A DNA stretch of 64,000 nt from Methanoregulaceae archaeon (lineage in GTDB: Bacteria; Armatimonadota; Fimbriimonadia; Fimbriimonadales; Fimbriimonadaceae), in NCBI GenBank assembly GCA_020850325.1, contig JADZEW010000021.1, positions 1-64,000 on the forward strand, read 5' to 3'. Position 1 is the stretch's first letter. Each line of letters starts with the position of its first letter. Under the pieces are notes generated by a model. It saw only the letters and a program-made list of their open reading frames with translations. It was not told where the DNA came from and made no database searches. A program made the translations under genes and the position numbers. Shown here in pieces: positions 25,766 through 34,508 of this stretch.

Positions 25766-25771
25766 ATTATA
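25766..25771 (-). promoter_or_regulatory. -10 box of the ahcY transcript
   Basis: A perfect TATAAT on the minus strand lies 6 nt before the first base of the riboswitch, so the RNA would begin almost exactly at the aptamer. The -35 region at 17-nt spacing (TGAGGA) is weak. Confidence 0.65.
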
Positions 25772-25849
25772 CGTTCAAACGAGGCGATTCCTCACCTCGC
25801 TGACAATTCTGCAACGAGCCATTCGAACCAAAACCGAACCAAGGTCCGG

Positions 25850-25877
25850 AAAATAAAAGGGCTGCCAGGGTCAGCCC
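25850..25877 (-). terminator. Minus-strand intrinsic terminator
   Basis: Read on the minus strand, GGGCTG-ACCCTGG-CAGCCC forms a 6-bp GC-rich stem followed directly by TTTTATTTT. No annotated minus-strand gene ends here; the nearest upstream minus-strand source would be the non-coding region itself. It sits 78 nt before the ahcY -10 box. Confidence 0.6.
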
Positions 25878-26077
25878 TCGAGTGTCTTAGGAGATCTTGT
25901 GCCTTTTGGGCACGGACCGACTATGCCTACGAAGGGCATTTCAACCAAAGTTCCCACGGTGGTGGAAAACCTGCGAAAACGACGGGCAAGGGGCCGAACC
26001 AGCGGTAGGTTGGCGCCCGTCCTGATAAAAGGATGACGTTCCGGTCAAGCCTTGGCGGAATTTTGGGCCGAATGGTC

Positions 26078-26083
26078 TACAAT
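26078..26083 (+). promoter_or_regulatory. -10-like box of pilB
   Basis: TACAAT about 69 nt before the pilB ATG is the best -10 candidate. TTGGCG at 26052-26057 is 20 nt upstream, longer than optimal, so a regulated promoter or different sigma is possible. Confidence 0.35.
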
Positions 26084-26151
26084 AACCGCCTATGGTCGCG
26101 GAATGCGTCGTGATCGTGGCGTTTGTTTGGACCGAGTGGGGTGGATGGTAG

Positions 26152-27942
26152 ATGGCGTTACCGCGGATGCCGATGGCAGACTGGTTGAAGCAGAAGGGTT
26201 ATCTGAAGGATGACCAAGAGGCGGAGGCCAAGAAAGTTCAGCAACAGACGAATCAGGCTGACTTAGGCAAGATTTTGGTTCAGCTCGGCATGGTTGGCGA
26301 GCGCGAAGTGGCGATGGCCAAGGCCCAGGAGATGGGCTACAACTTCGTCGATCTCGACCGGTTCCCGGTTGAGAGCAGCGCCATCAACGTGGTTCGAGAG
26401 CAAATTGCCAAGAATCACTCGATCATTCCGGTCAAGAAGGAAGGCAACACGCTGTACGTGGCGATGTCGGATGTGACGAACATCCAGGCCCTCGACGATG
26501 TTCGATTAGCTTCGGGTTGTCGCGCGATCCCGGTGATGGCCCTCCCCGCGGCCATCGAAGATGCGATCCGAAAGTATTACGGCGGTTCTTCGGCAATCAA
26601 CACGGCCGCGAACACGGCGATGGCCGCCGGTTCCGCGGTGTCTCAACAGGCCGGGGCCGTCAACAACACGAATTTTGGCAGCGATATCCGCAGCGCTATT
26701 GCGAGCGCGCAGATCGCCCGTCCCGCATCGGAAGATGTCGAGCAGGACGACGGCGAAAAGATGGCCGAGCAGGCCCCGATCATCAAGCTGGCGAACGCGC
26801 TGATCCAGCAGGCGATCGTTGACCGTGCATCGGACATCCACGTCGAGCCTCAGTCCAAGATGGTTCGCATCCGTTACCGGGTTGACGGCGTGTTGATGGA
26901 AGCGATGACGGTTCCGCGGAACCTCATGGCGGCTCTAATCTCGCGTTTGAAGATCATGGCCGACATGAACATCGCCGAACGCCGAATCCCACAAGACGGC
27001 CGTATCGAAATCCGCAGCGAAGGCAAAGAATACGATCTTCGTGTATCGTCGATCCCCACGCCATTTGGCGAGAAGATCGTCATGCGTATTCTCGATAAGT
27101 CGAGCGTCATGATCGGTCTCGAGAAGCTCGGTTTTACCGACGAGCATCAGCTCAAGATCGAAGAACTCACCAGCCAGCCGAACGGCATGTTCCTCTGCAC
27201 GGGTCCCACGGGTTCCGGCAAGACGACCACGCAGTATTCGGTTTTGAACCGACTGAACACCGTCGGCGTGAATATCATTACGGTCGAAGACCCGATCGAG
27301 TACCAGTTGAACGGTATCGCTCAGGTCCAGGTGAACAGAAAGGCGGGCTTGACGTTCGCTACTGGCCTCCGCGCGTTCCTCCGGCAAGACCCCGACATCA
27401 TCATGGTCGGTGAAATGCGTGACCTTGAAACCGCGGAAATCGCGATTGAAGCGTCGCTGACGGGCCACTTGGTGCTTTCCACGCTTCACACGAACGATGC
27501 CCCGTCGGCCACCCTTCGTATGATCGACATGGGTGTCGAGCCGTACCTGATTTCGGCAACCGTCATTGGCGTTCTCGCCCAGCGGCTTGCCCGACGTCTG
27601 TGTTCGGATTGTAAGGAGCCGTATGAGGTTCCGGCCATGGACTTACGCCGCTTCGGTATGAACGCAACCGACCCCGATGAGATGATTACCATCTATCGGC
27701 CGGTGGGTTGCGAAAATTGCCGCATGACCGGATACCGCGGTCGAACGGGCATTCACGAGCTGATGCTCATGAACGCGGAAATCGCCGAACTCGTCGTTCG
27801 CCGTGCGCCGCTCGCCGACGTCAAGGACGCGGCGAAGGCCAATGGAATGAAGGAACTTCGCGAGGATGGCCTTTATAAGGTGTTGTCCGGTGTGACCGAC
27901 CCGCAAGAAGTCATGCGCGTCGTCTTCACCGCCGGCTACTGA
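26152..27942 (+). CDS. pilB: Type IV pilus extension ATPase PilB
   Basis: The 596-residue cytoplasmic ATPase of the GspE/PilB family drives pilin polymerisation. An N-terminal MshEN-like domain (about 1-145; LGKILVQLGMVGEREVAMA) could bind cyclic-di-GMP. A low-complexity Ala/Asn-rich linker (about 145-205) follows, then the ATPase core: Walker A GPTGSGKTTTQ at 351-361, Asp-box region EDPIEYQLNG, Walker B IIMVGEMRDLETAEIA and His-box TGHLVLSTLHTNDAPSA. A zinc tetracysteine is present (CSDC ... CENC). It is first of the cluster; a stable hairpin separates it from pilT. Confidence 0.96.
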   Translation: MALPRMPMADWLKQKGYLKDDQEAEAKKVQQQTNQADLGKILVQLGMVGEREVAMAKAQEMGYNFVDLDRFPVESSAINVVREQIAKNHSIIPVKKEGNTLYVAMSDVTNIQALDDVRLASGCRAIPVMALPAAIEDAIRKYYGGSSAINTAANTAMAAGSAVSQQAGAVNNTNFGSDIRSAIASAQIARPASEDVEQDDGEKMAEQAPIIKLANALIQQAIVDRASDIHVEPQSKMVRIRYRVDGVLMEAMTVPRNLMAALISRLKIMADMNIAERRIPQDGRIEIRSEGKEYDLRVSSIPTPFGEKIVMRILDKSSVMIGLEKLGFTDEHQLKIEELTSQPNGMFLCTGPTGSGKTTTQYSVLNRLNTVGVNIITVEDPIEYQLNGIAQVQVNRKAGLTFATGLRAFLRQDPDIIMVGEMRDLETAEIAIEASLTGHLVLSTLHTNDAPSATLRMIDMGVEPYLISATVIGVLAQRLARRLCSDCKEPYEVPAMDLRRFGMNATDPDEMITIYRPVGCENCRMTGYRGRTGIHELMLMNAEIAELVVRRAPLADVKDAAKANGMKELREDGLYKVLSGVTDPQEVMRVVFTAGY

Positions 27943-27946
27943 TATC

Positions 27947-27972
27947 TTGCTGGAGGGTTTGCCCTCCAGCAA
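27947..27972. terminator. Hairpin between pilB and pilT
   Basis: TTGCTGGAGGG and CCCTCCAGCAA form a perfect 11-bp stem with a TTTG loop, 5 nt after the pilB stop. Without a T-run it may act as a partial terminator or an mRNA-stabilising element that tunes pilB relative to pilT. Confidence 0.5.
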
Positions 27973-28007
27973 ATCTGCCACAGACCAAAACTAACAGAAG
28001 AGAGCTT

Positions 28008-29189
28008 ATGTCGAATCCAGTCCCCAACTTTGATATGCCCGGAGCAACTCCGGAGGCGGAGGCCCCCAAGGCCGGAGCACCACGTTCGCTTGAAGATCTT
28101 CACATTGATGAGCTGTTGCACATCGTTGTCGATCGCAATGCGTCCGACCTCCACTTGTGTGCCGCTTCCGAGCCGGTCATCCGCGAGGACGGTGCGCTCA
28201 AGCGGCTGAACTTCGAGAAGTACAGCCCGAATGTTCTGCAGCGCATGCTGTACGACATTCTCTCGGACGAGAACATCAACAAGTTCGAGACCATCCTCGA
28301 GCTCGACTTCTCGTATCAGTTGCCGCGCCGCGCTCGGTTCCGCGTGAACTACTACCGCGACCGTGGTGCGCTCGCCGCCGCCTTTCGTTTGATCCCCCAG
28401 CGGATTCCGACGGTGCGCGAGTTGAACCTGCCGCCGATCTTGGAGTCGCTGACCGAGAAGCCTCGTGGTTTGATTCTCGTCACGGGACCCACGGGCTCTG
28501 GTAAGTCGACGTCGCTCGCGGCGATGATCAACCACATCAACACGAATCGAGCCCTCCACGTCATCACGATCGAGGACCCGATCGAATATCTTCACGCCCA
28601 CAAGCTGAGCATCATCAACCAGCGTGAGTTGGGTGGTGACACCCGCAGCTTCGCTGCGGCGCTTCGCTCCTCGCTTCGTGAAGATCCCGACGTTCTGCTC
28701 GTCGGTGAAATGCGCGACATCGAAACGATCCAGTTGGCGATTACCGCCGCTGAAACCGGCCACTTGGTCTTCGCTACGTTGCACACGAACAACTGCGCCG
28801 AATCGATCGACCGTATGATCGACGTTTTCCCTCCTGGACAGCAGGAGCAGATTCGTGTTCAGCTCGCGAACAATATCCAGGCGGTCGTCGCCCAACAGTT
28901 GTTGCCGAGGGCGAATACCCCCGGTCGCGTACCTGCAATCGAGGTTATGATCGCCACTCCGGCTATCCGTAACCTGATTCGTGAGAACAAGACCCACCAG
29001 ATTCCGTCCATGATTCAAACGAGCGCCGCGCACGGCATGGTTGCGATGGATCAAAGCCTTCGCGATCTCTACCTGAAGGGGTTTGTCACCCTGGAAGAAG
29101 CCATGCTCCGCGCCCAGAACGTCGACGAGTTGAAGAAGATGATCAACACGCCTCAAACCGGAGGCGCGGGAGCACCGCCCCGGCGGTAA
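28008..29189 (+). CDS. pilT: Type IV pilus retraction ATPase PilT
   Basis: The 393-residue hexameric ATPase powers pilus disassembly and twitching. Walker A GPTGSGKS is at 160-167, Walker B DVLLVGEMRDIETIQLAIT, and the His-box TGHLVFATLHTNNCAESIDR is followed by the PilT-specific AIRNLIRENKTHQI motif needed for retraction. The N-terminus carries a 35-residue acidic/Ala-rich extension (PNFDMPGATPEAEAPKAGAP) before the PAS-like domain. It follows pilB by 65 nt and precedes pilC by 26 nt. Confidence 0.96.
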   Translation: MSNPVPNFDMPGATPEAEAPKAGAPRSLEDLHIDELLHIVVDRNASDLHLCAASEPVIREDGALKRLNFEKYSPNVLQRMLYDILSDENINKFETILELDFSYQLPRRARFRVNYYRDRGALAAAFRLIPQRIPTVRELNLPPILESLTEKPRGLILVTGPTGSGKSTSLAAMINHINTNRALHVITIEDPIEYLHAHKLSIINQRELGGDTRSFAAALRSSLREDPDVLLVGEMRDIETIQLAITAAETGHLVFATLHTNNCAESIDRMIDVFPPGQQEQIRVQLANNIQAVVAQQLLPRANTPGRVPAIEVMIATPAIRNLIRENKTHQIPSMIQTSAAHGMVAMDQSLRDLYLKGFVTLEEAMLRAQNVDELKKMINTPQTGGAGAPPRR

Positions 29190-29215
29190 TCACGTTACGC
29201 TAAGGAGACCGAACG

Positions 29216-30442
29216 ATGCCGGTTTTTACCTATACATTCCGAGATGCGAGCGGCGGCACCCAGAAGGGAACCGCCGAGGCCGAAAGCGAGGAGATTCTAA
29301 GGAAGCGCTTCGAAGAGCAGGGCTTTACGATCACCGAAGTTACGATGATCAAAGCCAAAGGCGCGAAACCCAAGCGCTATGGCAAGGTCAAGCTCGGAAA
29401 CTTGGCGGTGTTCTGCCGCCAGTTCTCGACGATGGTCGATGCTGGCGTCTCGCTGGTTCGCTGTCTGGACGTTCTCGCCCAACAGACGCAAGATCCGAAG
29501 CTGAAGAAGATTCTGATCGACGTCGGTGAGCGGGTTGAAGGAGGCGAAAGCCTTTCCCGAGCCATGCAGCGGCACCCGCGCTCGTTCAACAACCTCTTCA
29601 TCGGTTTGATCCGCGCCGGTGAAGTCGGCGGTGTCTTGGAAGAGTCCCTCCAGCGACTTTCGCACTTCTTGGAGAAGGACGTCGAACTTCGCCGTAAGGT
29701 CAAGGCAGCCATGACGTATCCCGTCTTGGTCTTCGTCTTGGCGGTCGGCATCACCTTCTTCCTAGTCTATTGGTTCGTTCCTCAGTGGGCGGTCATCTTG
29801 ACTGACCTGGGCCTGAAGGCGGAAGATATTCCTGCTCCGACCCAGTTCCTGATCTCGCTTGCCGACAACCTGAAGAACAACTGGTGGATCATGTTGCTGT
29901 CGCTGATCGCGATCATCTTCGCGTATCGTCTGTTCGTGAGCACGCGCTTCGGACGCCGCGTCGCGGATCGGGCGAAGCTGAAGGTTCCGGTCTTCGGCAA
30001 GCTCCACCACAAGATTTGTATGGCGCGGTTCAGCCGCACGATGGGCACGTTGCTCACTTCGGGCGTTCCGATTCTGCAGGCGATGGAAACCGTCGCTGGC
30101 ACCGTCGGAAACACGATCATGTCCGACGCCGTCATGGAAGCTCGGGCGCGAATTCGTGAAGGAGACCGCATCGGTGAGCCCCTCGAGGCTTCCCGGCTGT
30201 TCCCGCCGATGGTTGTCCACATGATCGGTGTCGGAGAAGAATCGGGCTCGCTCGACTTCATGCTCCAAAAGATCGCGGACTTCTATGAGGCGGAGGTCGA
30301 ATCTACGTTGGCTTCCTTGACGGCTGCGCTCGAACCGATCATGATTGTCGGTCTGGGCTTTGTCGTCGGATTCATCGTCATTTCGATGTTCTTGCCGCTG
30401 GTCCGCGTTATTGAACGTCTTTCCTCTGGCGCTGGCGATTAG
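29216..30442 (+). CDS. pilC: Type IV pilus inner-membrane platform protein PilC
   Basis: The 408-residue polytopic protein of the GspF/PilC family couples the ATPases to pilin assembly. Two T2SF cytoplasmic domains (about 70-190 and 270-395) are visible: LAVFCRQFSTMVDAGVSLVR in the first and ARFSRTMGTLLTSGVPILQA in the second, each followed by hydrophobic segments. The start MPVFTYTFRDASGGTQKGTA is canonical. AAGGAGACC upstream of the ATG is a strong ribosome binding site. A 10-bp hairpin follows the stop. Confidence 0.95.
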   Translation: MPVFTYTFRDASGGTQKGTAEAESEEILRKRFEEQGFTITEVTMIKAKGAKPKRYGKVKLGNLAVFCRQFSTMVDAGVSLVRCLDVLAQQTQDPKLKKILIDVGERVEGGESLSRAMQRHPRSFNNLFIGLIRAGEVGGVLEESLQRLSHFLEKDVELRRKVKAAMTYPVLVFVLAVGITFFLVYWFVPQWAVILTDLGLKAEDIPAPTQFLISLADNLKNNWWIMLLSLIAIIFAYRLFVSTRFGRRVADRAKLKVPVFGKLHHKICMARFSRTMGTLLTSGVPILQAMETVAGTVGNTIMSDAVMEARARIREGDRIGEPLEASRLFPPMVVHMIGVGEESGSLDFMLQKIADFYEAEVESTLASLTAALEPIMIVGLGFVVGFIVISMFLPLVRVIERLSSGAGD

Positions 30443-30460
30443 CCTTGTCGAGAGGAACTG

Positions 30461-30489
30461 GAAGCCTGCCACACCCTGCGGCAGGCTTC
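30461..30489. terminator. Hairpin, probable terminator after pilC
   Basis: GAAGCCTGCC and GGCAGGCTTC form a perfect 10-bp stem with a 9-nt loop, starting 19 nt after the pilC stop. The T content after it is modest (CTTTGGTGTT). Confidence 0.55.
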
Positions 30490-30561
30490 CTTTGGTGTTA
30501 GGCCTTGGCGACGAAGAGGGTTGCAGGGAGATGGAACGGATGAGGGGCAGGAGGCTGAAGG

Positions 30562-31686
30562 TTGTTCCCTGAGTGGACATGGCTCGTTGGGCTCATGTTG
30601 GGGGCTACCATTGGCAGCTTCCTCAATGTCGTCATCTACCGCATGCCGCGCGGGATGTCGCTCTCCGAGCCGCGGCACAGCATCTGCCCGAAGTGCCGAC
30701 ATCGCCTCTCCGGGGCGGATTTGATTCCGCTTTTCAGCTGGCTGATGCTGGCGGGCAAGTGCCGCTATTGCCAAGTCAAGGTTCCCGGCCGCTACTTTGC
30801 GGTTGAGCTCTTCACTGGCGTCGTTTGGGCCGCCATCTGGAACCAATACTTCATCAACGACGCGGATTGGCCGAGGGCCATCGCCTACATGGCGGCCTCC
30901 GCCGCGTTGGTCGCGATCATCTGGATCGACTGGGAACTGTATCTGATCCCCGATCAAATCAATGCCTTCCTCGCCTTCGTCGGAATCGCCTACAACATCT
31001 ACCTCTACTCGGTCAACAGTCCCTTCAAGGAGACTTGGGGCATGCCGAGCGCGCTTGCCGGCTGGCTGGTCGGCGTGGCCGTGTTGTGGGGAATCGCGTT
31101 CCTAGGCCGACTTCTGTTCGGAAAGGACGCCATGGGCCACGGGGATATCAAGATGGCGCGCGGAATCGGTGCCGTGCTCTTCCCGGCTGTCGCGCTGATC
31201 AGCTTTGGGCTGGCCGTTGTCCTTGGCGCGGTGCTTGGGATTGCGCAGGTGCTTTGGCTTCGAACACGAGCTACCAGCGCCGAAGTCGAGGAAGAAGACG
31301 AGGAACCGTACGTGCCCGAGAGCCTAGGTTCGCTCCTCAAGTGCGGATTTGGCTACCTTATCGGGATCGACATCATCGGACTGTTCTATGTGCCGCTCTA
31401 CGAAAAGTGGTACGGCGAGAATCCGTATGCGGTGCCCGATGACCTCGAGACCTTCGAGGCGGGCAACACGATGATCCCTTTTGGCCCGTACCTGGCCCTC
31501 GGCGCGATCGTGGCGACAATGTTCTCCCAACAACTTGTACAGGGAGTCGATAATTATCTAAACTGGGCTACGGGTCGGCGAGTGGAGATTCACCGCGAGA
31601 AATCCGCGGGAACACTTTCACCGGGGCCCCGGTCTAGTGATGTGGGGTTGATGTCATGTGGGGTGACAACGGAGTTGTGCGTATGA
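30562..31686 (+). CDS. pilD: Prepilin peptidase PilD (with C-terminal extension)
   Basis: The 374-residue inner-membrane aspartic protease cleaves and N-methylates type IV prepilins. The methyltransferase/zinc region has C42-x2-C45 (ICPKCRH) and C67-x2-C70 (KCRYCQ); the catalytic aspartates are D123 (IDWELYLIPD) and D195 (GHGDIKM). Typical PilD is about 260-290 residues; here an acidic loop (EVEEEDEEPYVPES) and an extra C-terminal membrane part extend the protein. The TTG at 30562 is supported by GGAGG 7 nt upstream. Its TGA overlaps the next prepilin's ATG (ATGA). Confidence 0.93.
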   Translation: MFPEWTWLVGLMLGATIGSFLNVVIYRMPRGMSLSEPRHSICPKCRHRLSGADLIPLFSWLMLAGKCRYCQVKVPGRYFAVELFTGVVWAAIWNQYFINDADWPRAIAYMAASAALVAIIWIDWELYLIPDQINAFLAFVGIAYNIYLYSVNSPFKETWGMPSALAGWLVGVAVLWGIAFLGRLLFGKDAMGHGDIKMARGIGAVLFPAVALISFGLAVVLGAVLGIAQVLWLRTRATSAEVEEEDEEPYVPESLGSLLKCGFGYLIGIDIIGLFYVPLYEKWYGENPYAVPDDLETFEAGNTMIPFGPYLALGAIVATMFSQQLVQGVDNYLNWATGRRVEIHREKSAGTLSPGPRSSDVGLMSCGVTTELCV

Positions 31687-32549
31687 GAAAAACTGCATTC
31701 ACGCTCATCGAGCTTTTGGTCGTTATCGCGATTATCGCGATTCTTGCGGCGATCGCATTTCCCGTGATCGCGCGGGCCAAGGATTCCGCTTACCGCAACT
31801 CGGATATTCAGAGCATGAATACGATCCGGGCGGCGTTGCAGCTGTATCGCGTCGATCAAGGCGGCTACCCGCCGGCGCTGTTGGGCTATGTGACCCTGTA
31901 CCAGTCCGGTCCCAACATTGGCCAGGTGATTCCGGCCGACCAGCTCAAGTCCTATTTGTATCCCAAGCGCGTCGAGGCGATGAGCAGCTTCAAGCCCGCT
32001 TACAACCGCGAGGCGTTCAACGCGACGACGCTCGCGGTGTGGCCAGAGCAAGATCCTCGCGCCTTCAACACCGCCCCCATCCTCGATAACAATGGCGATG
32101 GCGCGATTACAAACGCGGATGACGACGCGTGCGCCCGACAGGCATTCGGCCCCACCGACACCGTCACGCGCCGCGATCCGATCACGAACAACGTGATCAA
32201 TGCTGAGTTTTATGCCGTGAGTGGATACGACGTGTCCCGAGTCAAGACGCCTCTCGGCCCTCGAACCGAGTTGCATTACTCACTCTTCTGGACCCGTTGG
32301 GGTCTTGCGAGTGATCTCGGTTGCACGCCAAGCGGTGCGCCAGGCTCCTCTCTTGACGATCCGCGCCAGTTGGGCTACTTCGATCCGCCCGACAATACGG
32401 TCATTACCTGGAACACGTTCTTCCGCGAGTACGAGCCGGATAACACATCCCGGCGGCTCACGAGAGACCTCGTTCTCTTCCTCGGCGGTAGCGCCAAGCC
32501 CTATGATTCACGAACGCTCGCTGAGCGCTCTTGGCGCGTCCTTCCGTAA
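31683..32549 (+). CDS. Type IV prepilin-like protein (major/minor pilin, GspG/PilE-like)
   Basis: The 288-residue protein has a class III signal peptide with a 5-residue leader: MRKTA then FTLIELLVVIAIIAILAAIA, the F1/E5 pattern cleaved by PilD. The segment DIQSMNTIRAALQLYRVDQGGYPP is typical of GspG-type pseudopilins and pilins. The C-terminal head is larger than usual. The ATG at 31683 overlaps the pilD stop; an upstream ATG at 31656 would add nine residues. It may be the major pilin or the first minor pilin of the block. Confidence 0.88.
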   Translation: MRKTAFTLIELLVVIAIIAILAAIAFPVIARAKDSAYRNSDIQSMNTIRAALQLYRVDQGGYPPALLGYVTLYQSGPNIGQVIPADQLKSYLYPKRVEAMSSFKPAYNREAFNATTLAVWPEQDPRAFNTAPILDNNGDGAITNADDDACARQAFGPTDTVTRRDPITNNVINAEFYAVSGYDVSRVKTPLGPRTELHYSLFWTRWGLASDLGCTPSGAPGSSLDDPRQLGYFDPPDNTVITWNTFFREYEPDNTSRRLTRDLVLFLGGSAKPYDSRTLAERSWRVLP

Positions 32550-32560
32550 CGACGACTCTC

Positions 32561-32580
32561 AGCCGGGCGTGCGCCCGGCT
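32561..32580. terminator. Hairpin between pilin genes
   Basis: AGCCGGGCG and CGCCCGGCT form a 9-bp stem with a 2-nt centre. It follows the first pilin stop by 11 nt and precedes the next gene's start by about 20 nt, so it may reduce read-through and favour the first pilin. Confidence 0.5.
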
Positions 32581-32600
32581 GCCCTCAGGAACTAGTGACG

Positions 32601-34508
32601 ATGGAACTTCGGACGATTTGCGGAAGCCGCCGGTCAGGCACCTCGCTGGTCGAGTTGCTCGTGGTGATCGTGATCTTCTTGGTTGGAATTCTGGCTGTGA
32701 TCCAGATCTTCCCGAGAGGATTCCAGATCATCGCGAACACGCGGAGCACGACGATGATGGTGAACCTTGTCCGAACCGAAATGGATCGGATCAGCGGCCG
32801 CACTGACCAACTGCCCGAGCAGATTCTGCCGGTGATCTACCTCTGGAGCGGCAGCGACGTCGTGATCTCGCCTGATCCGAATCGCGGGCCTGACGATATC
32901 GGACCCTTCACCAATCGAATCGACGAGAACGGCAACATCTTGGACGCCGGCGGCAACAACCTTGGCCGCTGGTCGTACCTGAGCGGGGCCAACAACTTCC
33001 GACGGATCATCGGCGAAGGCGGACCCGTCCCCGCTCCGCGCCGAGTGGGATCGCGAATCGGCGGCCTTACGCTGTTGCAGTTTGCTCCCGTAGTGTTCAA
33101 CCCGAGCTACCAGAGCCTGTTTCAGGTGTACGGCAACGACATGAACAAGCGGTTCGGCGATCCGCCTCCCTTCGTTCGCCGCGACTTCGAATATTACGTG
33201 GTCAACGATGACGACCCCTCGGCGGAGATTTGGATTGCCGCCAACCCGGCGAAAGTCCGGAAGTATCGACTCGCGATGACCGCGTGGGTGAGCAACGGTG
33301 GGGCTACTCAGCGCCGCGAAGTCCTCACGACGATTTCTGTTCCCGCCGGTGCCGGCTACGTTAACTTCCCGCTCTCGGCCTACGCAGGCCTCCAGGGTGG
33401 CGAGACGTTCCATGGTGCCGAGTGGGATTCGATCCGGCTCGCTCGACGTTTCGATCCGGTCGTAGGGTTCACCGCCGATCCGTATGAGTATCAACTCCTC
33501 GACGAGACGCTTGGCCTGATCCTGTTCAACCCGACCGGTTACAATGCCCAAGAGCAGCGCAACGGCCGCCGGATTCCGCTGGTGGCGAAGGTCGACTACG
33601 ATGTCTACGACTGGCGGATCATCCGCGAAGAGTTCCGAATCTCAGACTCGTACCCGACGGAGCAGCGCCTGAAGCTCAGCAATCTGATGACGACCAACCG
33701 TGTCGGCCCGGATGGCAAGTTCTGGCCGGGACTCAATGTATTCGTCAGCGATGAGCTGGGCGGCACCGAGAATCGAGATTTCATCGTGCTCGACATGGAG
33801 ACCGGTGGCATCGTCAGCAAGGCGAGCCTGCGCATCGACTATTCGATCGGTCTTGTGACGTTTGTCGACGCCGACAACAACCCGGCGAACGGAGTCCAGA
33901 TCGGAGTCATCTTCCCTGGCGACGTGGCTCCGAGCACGGTAACCGCAAACGGTCGGGCTGTGCGATGTCTGTACTCGGCGGTCGGCGAATGGGCCGTCCA
34001 AGTTACGAAGGCAGCGGCAAGCTACCGAAGCGTGCTCGGTACGCCCGGGGTGGCTGAGTTCTATGCCGGTGGTGCAGGCCAGTACTACCTGGGTTCGCCC
34101 TTGGCGGTGGGCGAGTCGCTGACTCGAATCTACTTCCCGCGGATGGACCTTGGCAAGAAGGTCACGATCGGCAAGATCTGGTACGACGTGGCCGGTGGCG
34201 GCGAGCCGCGCCAGCTGCTCAACCAAGACTTTGTGATCACCAACTCCCCGGCCGACCCCGCCGTCGGGCTGCCCTACATCGATATTCGAACACAGGCGGC
34301 AGATGCGGTGTCCATTAACTATGCCCGCTACGGTTACGGCGTTCGCGGGATTCGAGGAGCTTCGGTGTCGGTTCGCGCCCTGTGGAATCCGACCTCGTTC
34401 ACCCTCACCAACGACGAAGCCGTAAACCTAGAGAACTTTGAGCGATGGGGTCGAGCATGGCGCCGAGTGCAAACCGATACGTTCCTAACCAAGGAGGACA
34501 GTCTGTGA
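32601..34508 (+). CDS. Minor pilin-like protein, GspI/PilV-like N-terminus, oversized
   Basis: The 635-residue protein has a prepilin signal (leader MELRTICGSRRSG, then TSLVELLVVIVIFLVGILAV with E5), resembling PilV/GspI. The remaining 600 residues are a large exported head with beta-rich, unrecognised sequence (e.g. FEYYVVNDDDPSAEIWIAAN). Usual PilV proteins are about 120-200 residues. ATG at 32601 is used; GTG at 32595 is a close alternative. The stop overlaps the next gene's GTG start. The head may form part of a pilus-tip complex. Confidence 0.8.
   Translation: MELRTICGSRRSGTSLVELLVVIVIFLVGILAVIQIFPRGFQIIANTRSTTMMVNLVRTEMDRISGRTDQLPEQILPVIYLWSGSDVVISPDPNRGPDDIGPFTNRIDENGNILDAGGNNLGRWSYLSGANNFRRIIGEGGPVPAPRRVGSRIGGLTLLQFAPVVFNPSYQSLFQVYGNDMNKRFGDPPPFVRRDFEYYVVNDDDPSAEIWIAANPAKVRKYRLAMTAWVSNGGATQRREVLTTISVPAGAGYVNFPLSAYAGLQGGETFHGAEWDSIRLARRFDPVVGFTADPYEYQLLDETLGLILFNPTGYNAQEQRNGRRIPLVAKVDYDVYDWRIIREEFRISDSYPTEQRLKLSNLMTTNRVGPDGKFWPGLNVFVSDELGGTENRDFIVLDMETGGIVSKASLRIDYSIGLVTFVDADNNPANGVQIGVIFPGDVAPSTVTANGRAVRCLYSAVGEWAVQVTKAAASYRSVLGTPGVAEFYAGGAGQYYLGSPLAVGESLTRIYFPRMDLGKKVTIGKIWYDVAGGGEPRQLLNQDFVITNSPADPAVGLPYIDIRTQAADAVSINYARYGYGVRGIRGASVSVRALWNPTSFTLTNDEAVNLENFERWGRAWRRVQTDTFLTKEDSL

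Larger units (their letters stand above)
25772..26151. other. Hairpin-rich non-coding region between ahcY and pilB
   Basis: No credible gene is present in this 380-nt stretch. It contains several hairpins: 25859-25877, 25899-25913 (GTGCC/GGCAC), 25923-25939 (ATGCC/GGCAT) and 25981-26021 (GACGGGC/GCCCGTC enclosing GCCGAACC/GGTTGGC). The first is followed by a T-tract when read on the minus strand. A TACAAT box for pilB lies at 26078-26083. The hairpins lie upstream of that box, so they may belong to a separate small RNA. Confidence 0.5.

Noticed and set aside
25801-25806. TTGTCA as the -35 box of ahcY
   Set aside because: It lies 29 nt from TATAAT, too far for a sigma-70-type promoter.
25899-26021. 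Cyclic-di-GMP (GEMM) riboswitch controlling pilB
   Set aside because: The GEMM core sequences could not be found, and the best pilB -10 box lies downstream of these hairpins.
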